Shown here in pieces: positions 16,432 through 24,515 of a stretch of DNA of 64,000 nucleotides. The notes under the pieces were generated by a model that saw only the letters and a list, made by a program, of their open reading frames with translations, was not told where the DNA came from and searched no databases. The DNA comes from SOIV01 sp964435925 (GTDB taxonomy: Bacteria; Acidobacteriota; Aminicenantia; Aminicenantales; Aminicenantaceae). Within the stretch, counting starts at the first letter, position 1. Each line of letters opens with the position of its first letter. The stretch is taken from assembly GCA_964435925.1 (NCBI GenBank), contig CAYTBG010000001.1, forward strand, positions 14,677 to 78,676. Reading direction: 5' to 3'. Both the position numbers and the translations under genes were made by a program.

Positions 16432-18090
16432 ATGTCTGAAATAAAATATATCAGAGGTTATCCAGAATATATGTGTGAGCTTATAAAGATAGTGAATAAG
16501 ACAAGGATGAAGAGAAAAGATTATGATCCTCCTGCCATGAGCAAAGAAGAAAGGAAAGAAGTGCTCAACCTGCATCCAGATTATGCTCACGGTGGTAAAA
16601 GAAAGATATCCATAGCGCAGAATAAAGGTGATATAGGACCTAATGAAGTCGTGGATCTCCTTGAGGCATATCCTCTCATAGAAGAAGGAGAAATTGATCT
16701 TTCTCAAATAGACTACGACGTAGATATTCTAATAATAGGCGGTGGCCTAGCAGGAACAACAGCAGCAATCTGGGCAAATAATCAAGGCGTTCCACCTGAA
16801 AAAATTCTTCTTACAAATAAACTTAGGCATGGTGATTCCAATTCGATGATGGCTGAAGGAGGAACTCAGGCTGCTGATCGTCAAAATGATTCGCCGCTTA
16901 TACATTTCTTGGATGCCATGGGGGGAGGACATTTTGCTAATAAGCCAGATGTTGTTAAAGGACTGGTTGAAGATGCTCCCCTAATCATGCATTGGCTTTT
17001 AGAATTAGGAGCAATGATTGATAGAGAGGAGAATGGAGATTTTACAGAGAAATGGGGTGGCGGCACTTGCAGAAAAAGAATGCATGCCTGCAGAGATTAT
17101 ACAGGCCTTGAAGAATTGAGAGTCATAAGAGATGAGTTCAGAAACAGGAAAATTTTGTGCTTAGAATATTATCCCGCAATTGAGCTTCTCACAGATGGCG
17201 AAGGAAGGGCTACAGGAGCCGTTCTCTGGAATTGTGAAACAGGCGACTATAAAATTGTAAGAGCTAAAACCACTATTCTTGCGACAGGCGGCTTTGGAAG
17301 GTTACATATTAGAGGTTTCCCTACCACAAATCATTACGGCGCTACATGTGATGGAGTGGTCCTTGCCTACCGTACTGGAGCTAAACTGAGGGATGTCGAC
17401 ACAGTCCAGTATCACCCAACAGGAGCTGCCTATCCCCAACAGATAATCGGTCTCCTCCTTACAGAAAAACTCAGGAGCATGGGTGCTCAACCGGTAAATA
17501 AGGACGGAGAAGCCTTTGTCTTTCCTCTTGAACCGAGAGATGTTGAAGCCTCTGCATTTATAAGAGAATGTTATGTGAGAGAAAAAGGAGTTACAACTCC
17601 GACAGGCATGAGAGGTATCTGGCTTGATACTCCTCTCATTGAAATTAAAAATGGTGAAGGTACCATAGATAATGCCTTCCCAGGAATGAGAAGGATGTTC
17701 AATAGATTTGATATTGACATGCGAAAGGATCCGGTTCTAGTCTTTCCTACGCTCCATTACCAAAATGGAGGAGTAGAAACAGATCCCGAAGGAAAAACAA
17801 ACGTGCAAGGACTGTTTGTCGCAGGCGAAGTATCGGGTGGAGTCCACGGTAAAAATAGACTTATGGGAAATTCTACCCTTGACTGCATAGTCTACGGAAG
17901 GAGATCTGGAATCTATGCTGCAAAATATGCTAAAACTGTCAAAGGAAGAGGGAAGCTTTCATTGGAGCACATGAAAAAATATGTAAATATGCTTAAAAAA
18001 GCAGGAATAAAACCCGAGAGAAGAGCTCCAATACTTTTGCCGGAATATAGAGGTAAAGCAGTATTGGCAAGGATGATTGATATATTTTAA
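16432..18090 (+). CDS. FrdA/SdhA-family flavoprotein, soluble
   Basis: A 552-residue flavoprotein of the fumarate reductase/succinate dehydrogenase family. FAD Rossmann motif GGGLAG is at 103–108, after an N-terminal extension of about 100 residues not normal for FrdA. Substrate-type motifs are conserved: QYHPTG (H328), PRD (R369), HYQNGG (H442) and KNRL (R476). The histidine that binds FAD covalently in classical FrdA (SHTxAAxGG) is replaced: S136-N137-S138 precedes MMAEGG, so FAD is probably non-covalent. GGAGG precedes ATG 16432. No membrane-anchor subunit is encoded here. It may be a cytoplasmic fumarate reductase (or succinate dehydrogenase) fed by the Hdr–Flx machinery, possibly thiol-linked; other enoate substrates are not excluded. 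Confidence 0.85.
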   Translation: MSEIKYIRGYPEYMCELIKIVNKTRMKRKDYDPPAMSKEERKEVLNLHPDYAHGGKRKISIAQNKGDIGPNEVVDLLEAYPLIEEGEIDLSQIDYDVDILIIGGGLAGTTAAIWANNQGVPPEKILLTNKLRHGDSNSMMAEGGTQAADRQNDSPLIHFLDAMGGGHFANKPDVVKGLVEDAPLIMHWLLELGAMIDREENGDFTEKWGGGTCRKRMHACRDYTGLEELRVIRDEFRNRKILCLEYYPAIELLTDGEGRATGAVLWNCETGDYKIVRAKTTILATGGFGRLHIRGFPTTNHYGATCDGVVLAYRTGAKLRDVDTVQYHPTGAAYPQQIIGLLLTEKLRSMGAQPVNKDGEAFVFPLEPRDVEASAFIRECYVREKGVTTPTGMRGIWLDTPLIEIKNGEGTIDNAFPGMRRMFNRFDIDMRKDPVLVFPTLHYQNGGVETDPEGKTNVQGLFVAGEVSGGVHGKNRLMGNSTLDCIVYGRRSGIYAAKYAKTVKGRGKLSLEHMKKYVNMLKKAGIKPERRAPILLPEYRGKAVLARMIDIF

Positions 18091-18309
18091 GCACATTTTT
18101 TTTAAAAAACAAAATATACCCAATTCTGTGAGGCAAAACTGTTAATTTTAGTCAATAGAATTTGCCATATTATGTTCAGCCTTATTCTAAAACGGATATC
18201 CCCACCAAAGGGAGCTGAAGTATAGAAAGCATAGTTGTTGTGTGTCAAACTTGCTAAAGGGGGAATAGATTAGAAGATTAAAAGAGATGGATGTTCATTC
18301 TAAAAAAAA
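18091..18309. other. Intergenic region between FrdA-like gene and pseudopilin gene
   Basis: These 219 AT-rich bases lie between two convergent genes. TTTTTTTT-AAAAAA directly follows the FrdA-like stop but lacks a GC stem. No RNA gene, small ORF with a ribosome site or clear hairpin terminator was found. Confidence 0.5.
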
Positions 18310-18843
18310 TTAACTACCGCTTCTAGAACCAATTCTTGGATACCGTATCCAGTTGCCATTCCACATAATCAAATCTTTATCGAAATCAGAAATAGAGAAG
18401 ACCTGAAAGGTTCCAGCTCCAAACGAACCCACATCGAAGACAAAACTTTCTTGCGTTTTATCACGTCCAAAAGAAGCAACCAAAAAATCATCGCCTAAGG
18501 AGTCAGAAATTCCGTATTCCGCGGCAGCAGAGCCACACCACACTCGGTAGCCAGACCCCCACTTGTCATTAAGGGGGAGGGTTTTGACATAAAAAGGAGA
18601 CATCGCATTATAGAAAGCCGAACTGCCATCATAAATACCTTCTTGGGCAGGAGTGCTTCCATTATCAGTAACATAGTCTGTAATAGCTACGGCTATGGTT
18701 CTTATATCTCTCATCGTGCTTTTCTGTTTGCTTTTATGGATAGCTGTTAGGGCATTAGGAACAAACAGAGCAGCCAGAAGTCCAATAATCGCAACTGAGA
18801 TAAGTAGCTCAATGAGTGTAAACCCTCTTATCGTTTTTTTCAT
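18310..18843 (-). CDS. Type II secretion / type IV pilin-like pseudopilin
   Basis: A 177-residue protein. It opens with a class III (prepilin) leader: MKKTIRG|FTLIEL with cleavage after G7, F8 as the new N-terminus and E12 at +5, followed by a hydrophobic helix of about 20 residues. The C-terminal part fits GspG-like major pseudopilins (KWGSGYRVWC, ending in a short disordered tail). ATG 18843 is chosen; it has GGAAAGGAAG upstream on the minus strand. No secretion-machinery genes are nearby, so this is an orphan pseudopilin gene here. It is processed at the inner membrane by a prepilin peptidase. Confidence 0.85.
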   Translation of the reverse strand: MKKTIRGFTLIELLISVAIIGLLAALFVPNALTAIHKSKQKSTMRDIRTIAVAITDYVTDNGSTPAQEGIYDGSSAFYNAMSPFYVKTLPLNDKWGSGYRVWCGSAAAEYGISDSLGDDFLVASFGRDKTQESFVFDVGSFGAGTFQVFSISDFDKDLIMWNGNWIRYPRIGSRSGS

Positions 18844-18920
18844 GCAAGCTTCCTTTCCTCTCCTCACTTTTTTAGTCGATAAGAGCACTTGGAAATTGAA
18901 TGCAACATTCACATTTTCTT

Positions 18921-18948
18921 TTGACTTTTAGAAGGAATTTGATATATT
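18921..18948 (+). promoter_or_regulatory. Putative promoter ahead of the PilZ genes
   Basis: TTGACT (18921–18926) and TATATT (18943–18948) are spaced by 16 bp on the plus strand, giving a leader of roughly 160 bases before the first PilZ gene at 19119. The leader contains complementary GGCCAA and TTGGCT segments (about 19043 and 19084) that could form a long hairpin. It does not match the c-di-GMP riboswitch consensus as I know it. Confidence 0.4.
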
Positions 18949-19118
18949 AAATGCGTTTTTCAAGGAAAGGGGGCGTTTATTTTAACTTTGACGCAGATAA
19001 AATAAATTTTTAGAAGCATGTTTGGAAAAGATAAAAAAATTAAGGCCAAACTTTTTCCTAAATCGCTGCTTCGGACGAAAATCCTTGGCTAAAGCACGAC
19101 AAGGGAAGGATATCATTC

Positions 19119-19523
19119 ATGGAAGATAAGGAAGCCGCAAAAAGAACATGCATCCGGTTTGCAATTCCCGGGACTACAATCAGTTATGAGCTCAAGAATT
19201 ACGCAGAGGAATTTTCCCCTCTTGTCGATATCAGCCGCGGGGGAGCTAAATTTCTGGGTAAATATCCTCTCGAGATAAATGCAGATATAACCCTGAAAAT
19301 ATCCGTTCCAGGTGAAAGGATTCCCTTAATCCTCCACGGGAAGGTCCGGTGGATATCTATCATTGAGGGAAAAGATCAATACCAGGTCGGAGTTCAATTT
19401 AATCCATATGGAGAAAAGGAAAGACAAAATTACCCTGGAAATCTGGTGAAAATCATTTCACTCGAGCAAAAATTTGCCCCTACAGATAAAGCCAAAGTCG
19501 GGAAATATGAAATTGACAGTTGA
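19119..19523 (+). CDS. PilZ domain protein (copy 1)
   Basis: A 134-residue single-domain PilZ protein. The c-di-GMP binding signatures are present: R9-x3-R13 (RTCIR) and DISRGG (about residues 43–48), followed by the beta-barrel segments VRWIS and QVGVQFNPYG. It should bind c-di-GMP and act as a small effector or adaptor. AAGGA lies before ATG 19119. It is a close paralogue of the next gene; identity is visible at the DNA level too (for example around the DISRGG codons). The neighbouring pseudopilin gene hints at surface-pilus or secretion control, but that is only context. Confidence 0.88.
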   Translation: MEDKEAAKRTCIRFAIPGTTISYELKNYAEEFSPLVDISRGGAKFLGKYPLEINADITLKISVPGERIPLILHGKVRWISIIEGKDQYQVGVQFNPYGEKERQNYPGNLVKIISLEQKFAPTDKAKVGKYEIDS

Positions 19524-19682
19524 TAAATATCCAATAAATCAGCATAATATCTAAAAAAGAAATTTACTAATAGGATTTAAATATTAAAACTCTTGTTGCT
19601 TTCTTAGAATAGGATGACGATCTCGAACGACACTGTCAAAAGATCAAATGAAATGCTCTAGGACAAACAAAGGAGACTTTAG

Positions 19683-20084
19683 ATGGAAGAAGAGGGAATA
19701 GAAAAAAGGACATGCATCCGGTTCCAAATTCCTGGAGCTACTGTCAGCTATCAGTTCAAGGAACATGTAGAGGAATTTTCCCCTCTTGTTGATATAAGCC
19801 GCGGGGGACTCAAGTTTATAGGAAAGAAACCTCCGGAGATGAACACTGAAGTAACCCTGAATATTTCCATTCCCGGTGAAAGAATTCCTTTTACTATGCA
19901 GGGAAAAGTGCAGTGGATATCTTATGTTGAGGCCAAAGATCAATACTTTATCGGGGTCCAGTTTAATCCCTACGGAGAAAAACAAGGGGAAAATTACCCC
20001 GGAAACATGGTAAAAATCATCGCCCTTGAGCAAAAATACGCAATTAAAGATAAAGCTAAAACCGGGAAATTTGAAATTAACTAG
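19683..20084 (+). CDS. PilZ domain protein (copy 2, tandem paralogue)
   Basis: A 133-residue PilZ protein with the same R9-x3-R13 and DISRGG motifs and nearly the same length as the gene 160 bases upstream. The two share long identical stretches such as EEFSPLVDISRGG and PGERIP, so this is a tandem duplication. AAAGGAG lies at a good distance before ATG 19683. Residues outside the binding motifs differ (for example YQFKEHVEE versus YELKNYAEE), so the copies may have different partners. Confidence 0.88.
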   Translation: MEEEGIEKRTCIRFQIPGATVSYQFKEHVEEFSPLVDISRGGLKFIGKKPPEMNTEVTLNISIPGERIPFTMQGKVQWISYVEAKDQYFIGVQFNPYGEKQGENYPGNMVKIIALEQKYAIKDKAKTGKFEIN

Positions 20085-20102
20085 CTAGAAGAGATGTAGC
20101 CT

Positions 20103-20127
20103 GGGGACGTTCCCTTTTTTCTTTTTA
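20103..20127 (+). terminator. Probable terminator after the PilZ genes
   Basis: GGGGAC-GTTCCC forms a short stem (one G·T pair, tiny loop) followed by TTTTTTC and a further T-rich run. It lies just after the second PilZ gene and converges with the end of glyS. The stem also belongs to the GGGGAC repeat family of this window. Confidence 0.45.
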
Positions 20128-22197
20128 TTTTTCTTGTCCTTCGATGACTATTTGAGAGTAATCTGCGACTTGGATCAATAGTTTGCTTATGGCTTGGAGG
20201 AGAGCCAGACGGTTTCGCCTCATTCTTTTATCATCAGTCATTACCAGAACATTATCAAAAAACTTATTTATTGAAGATCTAATCCTGAAAATAATTCTCT
20301 GCACCTGAGGAAAATCTCCTTTAGAAATTAATGGAAGGACATTATTCTTTACTATGGAAAAAGTAGTATAAAGCTCCCTCTCTTCCTTTTCAGCCAGCAG
20401 TGCTTGATTGATTTTAAACAGAGGTTGATCTTTCAGAATATTGTTTACTCTTTTGGCGATGATGATCAAAGGTGCAAAATTCGGACTTTCCTTAAGACTA
20501 TCCAGCGCTTTAAGCCTGAGATAGGAATGATAGATGTTATCAATCCCCACGGAAACGGAAGCACTGATCAAGTCATACCGGTATCCTTGCCTCTCAAAAA
20601 TGTAGCGCAACCTGTTTGAAAAGAAGTCCAGGCAGTAACTTTTTATTTTATCTTTAGGCTCTCGGAGTTTCTCTCCGTAAATGGCCATCACTTTGTCCAG
20701 AAGCCGCGAGAAAGAAAAGCAAAGCTTTCTCTCAATTATCACCTTACAGATACCTTGGGCATTTCGTCGCAAACCAAAGGGATCCTTGGACCCTGTCACT
20801 TTTATCCCGGTTCCAACCACTCCCACGACAGAGTCCAATTTATCAGCTATGGATAGTACGGCTCCAGTCAAGGAAGAGGGAGATTCATCATCCAAGTTTA
20901 CGGGCTGATAGTGTTCATAAACTGCTTTCCAAACCAGGGCAGGATATTTCTCTTCCCTGGCATAGAGCCCGCCTACATTTCCCTGAAGTGAGGGAAATTC
21001 TCTTACCATCTCTGTGAGAAGGTCTGCCTTGGAAAGCTCAGCCGCCTGAATAACCTGTTTCTTTTCCTTTTTAGCCTCGATCTTATCAGCCAGGTAAGAA
21101 ACTGCTTTCTTTAATCTCTGAGTTTTATCCCCATAGCTCCCCAGTTTTTCCTGAAAGACAATCTTATTTAAGTCTTTTGTTCTGTCTTTTAAGGTTATCT
21201 TTTTGTCTTGTTCCCAGAAAAATTTGGCATCCTCCAATCGAGCTTTAAGCACTCTCTCATTTCCCTTTCGAATAAGAGACTTTGAATCCTGGTAGGCATC
21301 AGCCACACCTAAAAAGAAAGGCCGTTGTTTCTTCTCTTTGACAATAGAGAACAATTTCTGCCCTTCTCTCATAGCAGTGCTTAATACTTCCAGAGGTAAA
21401 TTTAAATATTCTTCCGGAAACGAGCCCAGGAAAACATGAGGATATTCGATATCATAGACAATGCATTCAAGAAGATCTTCATCCGGATGAAGGCTGGCTT
21501 TGAGAGAGGCCAACTTCCGCACTATCTGATTTAAAATCATCGTTCTTCTTTCTTCCTGATCAATCACAACCTTCATCTTTTTTAGAGCGTCTTGGTACTC
21601 TCTGAAGGATCTCACTTTAATTTTCTTGGGAAAATATATCTTATGACCGGTTGTTGAATTCCCAGCGTGTATTCCTTCAATCGAAAAGGGAAGCCTCTTC
21701 CCGCCGAAAAGACAGAGGATATTTTTTATCGGGCGGGAAAATCTAAAAGAACTTTCCCCCCATCTCATCATTTTAGGGAACGAAAGGGAAGAGACAATTT
21801 GAGGCAGAACCTCGGAAAGAATATCTTGAGTGGGCTTTCCCCTTTCGATCTTTTTTAAACCCAGATACTCTCCCTTTGCGGTCTTTATAACTTTAAGTTC
21901 ACTGACTCTAACTCCTTGAGACTTAGCAAATCCCTTGGCCGCAGGCGAAAAAGATCCGTCCTTTTTTACGGCAACATCTTTAGGAGGACCGGTAATTTCC
22001 TCTTCTCTATCTTTTTGGGATGGAGCAAAATCACCGACAACAACCATACGACGGCAGGTTCCATATGTTTCGATTTGTCCTCCATCAATATTCTGCGAAG
22101 AGAGCTCTTCCTTTAATTTTTCCTTCAGTTGTACAAGAGCAGCTTTTACGTGCGCAGGAGGCATTTCTTCGGTGTTTATCTCTAAGATAAATTCCAT
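20125..22197 (-). CDS. glyS: Glycyl-tRNA synthetase beta subunit
   Basis: A 690-residue protein of the bacterial alpha2-beta2 glycyl-tRNA synthetase, normal length for GlyS. It starts with the family opening FILEINTEEMPPAHV and contains the conserved KRLPFSIEGIHAGNSTTGH and GSKDPFGLRRNAQGI blocks; the C-terminal DALR-like anticodon-binding region is present. It binds tRNA-Gly and works with GlyQ in glycine activation. The ATG overlaps the glyQ stop by one base-step (ATGA). It is the last gene of the glycine cleavage operon, suggesting coordinated control of glycine breakdown and charging. Confidence 0.95.
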   Translation of the reverse strand: MEFILEINTEEMPPAHVKAALVQLKEKLKEELSSQNIDGGQIETYGTCRRMVVVGDFAPSQKDREEEITGPPKDVAVKKDGSFSPAAKGFAKSQGVRVSELKVIKTAKGEYLGLKKIERGKPTQDILSEVLPQIVSSLSFPKMMRWGESSFRFSRPIKNILCLFGGKRLPFSIEGIHAGNSTTGHKIYFPKKIKVRSFREYQDALKKMKVVIDQEERRTMILNQIVRKLASLKASLHPDEDLLECIVYDIEYPHVFLGSFPEEYLNLPLEVLSTAMREGQKLFSIVKEKKQRPFFLGVADAYQDSKSLIRKGNERVLKARLEDAKFFWEQDKKITLKDRTKDLNKIVFQEKLGSYGDKTQRLKKAVSYLADKIEAKKEKKQVIQAAELSKADLLTEMVREFPSLQGNVGGLYAREEKYPALVWKAVYEHYQPVNLDDESPSSLTGAVLSIADKLDSVVGVVGTGIKVTGSKDPFGLRRNAQGICKVIIERKLCFSFSRLLDKVMAIYGEKLREPKDKIKSYCLDFFSNRLRYIFERQGYRYDLISASVSVGIDNIYHSYLRLKALDSLKESPNFAPLIIIAKRVNNILKDQPLFKINQALLAEKEERELYTTFSIVKNNVLPLISKGDFPQVQRIIFRIRSSINKFFDNVLVMTDDKRMRRNRLALLQAISKLLIQVADYSQIVIEGQEK

Positions 22198-23045
22198 CAG
22201 GGTGAACTCTCCCTAGCTGTGTATTTTTCAGCAATCTGACTGACCAGGCCTCTTATCTGAGCAATCATTTTGACTCTCTCTGTAACACTTATTGCCCCTC
22301 TGGAGTCCAGAAGGTTAAAAAAATGGGAGCATTTTAGACACATGTCGTATGCGGGAAGGAGCAGATCTTTATCGATGAGCTGCCTGGCCTCTTTCTCGTT
22401 CAAAAGGAAAGAGTCCTTAAGTCTCCTTACGTTGGCCAGGCTGAAATTGTATTCTGAAAACTCCCTTTCCTCAATGAACCGTAAATCCTGGTAGCTGACA
22501 TCGTCAGACCAGTTCAGGTCATAAATATTATCTTTTCCCTCCAGAAACATTTCTAACCTTTCCAGGCCGTAAGTGATTTCAACGGGTACCGGAAAAAGCT
22601 CAATCCCGCCTGCCTGCTGGAAGTAAGTAAACTGAGTAATCTCCAGCCCATCCAGTAAAACCTGCCACCCAACACCCCAGGCGCCAATGGAGGGAGCTTC
22701 CCAGTCATCTTCGTCGAATCGAATATCATGATCCTGGAGATTGATGCCCAGAGCACCCAAGCTCTTAATGTAGATTTGCTGAATGTCCGAAGGAGATGGC
22801 TTCATGATAACCTGGTATTGGAAGTGCTTCTGGACTCGGTGAGGGTTTTCTCCGTAGCGGCCATCCGCAGGTCTCCGCGACGGCTGAACATAGGCAACTT
22901 TCCACGGTCTTTTATCAAGAACTCTGAAAAACGTATCAGGAGTCATGGTTCCCGCACCAACCTCAAGGTCATAAGATTGAGCAAGATAGCATCCTCGGTT
23001 AGCCCAGAACTTCTGAAGATTCATAATAAGGCTTTGAATACTCAT
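22197..23045 (-). CDS. glyQ: Glycyl-tRNA synthetase alpha subunit
   Basis: A 282-residue catalytic subunit, normal length. Family motifs are clear: FWANRGC near the N-terminus, YVQPSRRPADGRYGENP (about 54–70), DWEAPSIGAWGVGW (about 111–124) and a C-terminal GAISVTERV. As a class II synthetase it makes glycyl-adenylate and aminoacylates tRNA-Gly together with GlyS. It begins 1 base after the gcvPB stop and overlaps glyS, so the genes form one transcription unit. Confidence 0.95.
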   Translation of the reverse strand: MSIQSLIMNLQKFWANRGCYLAQSYDLEVGAGTMTPDTFFRVLDKRPWKVAYVQPSRRPADGRYGENPHRVQKHFQYQVIMKPSPSDIQQIYIKSLGALGINLQDHDIRFDEDDWEAPSIGAWGVGWQVLLDGLEITQFTYFQQAGGIELFPVPVEITYGLERLEMFLEGKDNIYDLNWSDDVSYQDLRFIEEREFSEYNFSLANVRRLKDSFLLNEKEARQLIDKDLLLPAYDMCLKCSHFFNLLDSRGAISVTERVKMIAQIRGLVSQIAEKYTARESSP

Positions 23046-23046
23046 T

Positions 23047-24513
23047 TTATCCTTTTCTGGACGACTTTTTTTTCTCCATCCACATTAAAACAGGATTCCG
23101 CGCAGCACTGGTCTCGTCCAGGCGCCGCACGTAGGATGTATGTGGAGCAGACCTCACAACCTCTGGATTCTTTTTTGCTTCTTTCGAGATCTGCTTCATG
23201 GCGTCAATAAAAAGATCAAGATCTCTCTTGCTTTCAGTCTCTGTGGGTTCGGTCATTAAAGCCCCATGAATGATCAACGGAAAAGACATGGTCGGAGGGT
23301 GCAGGCCAAAATCGATGAGCCTTTTGGCTATGTCAATGTTCCCGACACCGTGTTCTCTCTGAAACTTATCTGAAAAAACACACTCATGAAGAGTAGGTGT
23401 CTTGTACTTCAGATAATACTCTCTTTCCAGGCTCTTGCGAACATAATTAGAATTCAAAACTGCAACCTCTGATACCTCCTTTAATCCTTCGTGTCCTAAG
23501 GATAAAATATATGCCAGTGCTTTGACAATAACTAAAAAATTCCCGTAGAAGCTGTGGACTTTTCCGATACTCTTCGGCCGGTCAAAGTTAAGGAAGTATT
23601 TTTCTTCTTTCCTTTCTATGATGGGAAGAGGAAGATAAGGCTTCAACATCTGCTTTACCCCTACTGGTCCAGAACCGGGGCCGCCACCGCCATGCGGTGT
23701 GGAAAATGTCTTGTGCAGGTTCAGATGGATCACATCAACATCCATATCTCCAGGTCTGCAGACTCCTATAAGAGCGTTCATGTTGGCTCCATCCATGTAG
23801 ACAAAGCCACCTTTGGAATGAACAATTTCGGCCATTTTTTTTATATCAGCTTCGAAAACTCCCAATGTATTCGGGTTAGTTATCATCAAGGCAGCCACTT
23901 CTTCTGTCATGTTCTGGGCAAGACTCTTCAGATCAATCGTTCCCTTTTTATTGGATCGGATTTCTTGAACACGATAACCGCAGAGGTGAGCGCTTGAAGG
24001 ATTGGTTCCATGAGCTGAATCCGGAATGAGGACGATTTTTCTCGGGTTTCCCCTCTCTTCAAAATAGGCACGGATGAGCATCATGCCCACTAGCTCACCT
24101 TGAGCCCCGGCAGAAGGCTGAAGACTAAAGGCATCCATTCCTGTCAACTCAGCCAGAAGCTCCTCTGTTGTTTTGAGAACCTCGAGATTTCCCTGGATTA
24201 AATCAAGCGGAGCAGCAGGATGGGAGGAGTTAAATTCCAAGAGAGAGGCTATTTTTTCGTTTATTTTAGGATTGTACTTCATAGTACACGAACCCAGAGG
24301 ATAAAAACCAACATCTATACAATGATTTGTCTGGGAAAGCCGGGTAAAATGCCTGACAATTTCCACTTCTGAAACCTGAGGAAAACCTTCTATTTCATCC
24401 CTGGAGGGAAGATTCCGAAGTAGGTCCTTTTTAGAAGGAACATCAAGCTCGGGCAGAGAAAAGGCTTTTTTTCCCTTCTCGCTAATTTCAAATATCAAAG
24501 GTTCACGAATCAT
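23047..24513 (-). CDS. gcvPB: Glycine dehydrogenase (decarboxylating) subunit 2
   Basis: A 488-residue C-terminal half of the split P-protein of the glycine cleavage system. It carries the PLP lysine K268 in the motif HLNLHKTFSTPHGGGGPG, and the PAAPLD and DSAHGTNPSSAHLCGY blocks. With GcvPA it decarboxylates glycine and transfers the aminomethyl group to lipoyl-GcvH. Two bases separate it from gcvPA. The split P-protein is normal for many anaerobic bacteria, archaea and thermophiles. Confidence 0.95.
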   Translation of the reverse strand: MIREPLIFEISEKGKKAFSLPELDVPSKKDLLRNLPSRDEIEGFPQVSEVEIVRHFTRLSQTNHCIDVGFYPLGSCTMKYNPKINEKIASLLEFNSSHPAAPLDLIQGNLEVLKTTEELLAELTGMDAFSLQPSAGAQGELVGMMLIRAYFEERGNPRKIVLIPDSAHGTNPSSAHLCGYRVQEIRSNKKGTIDLKSLAQNMTEEVAALMITNPNTLGVFEADIKKMAEIVHSKGGFVYMDGANMNALIGVCRPGDMDVDVIHLNLHKTFSTPHGGGGPGSGPVGVKQMLKPYLPLPIIERKEEKYFLNFDRPKSIGKVHSFYGNFLVIVKALAYILSLGHEGLKEVSEVAVLNSNYVRKSLEREYYLKYKTPTLHECVFSDKFQREHGVGNIDIAKRLIDFGLHPPTMSFPLIIHGALMTEPTETESKRDLDLFIDAMKQISKEAKKNPEVVRSAPHTSYVRRLDETSAARNPVLMWMEKKKSSRKG

Positions 24514-24515
24514 TT

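Noticed and set aside
18950..19118. c-di-GMP (GEMM) riboswitch before the PilZ genes
   Set aside because: A possible hairpin exists, but the conserved CACGCACAGGGCAAACC-type core is absent.
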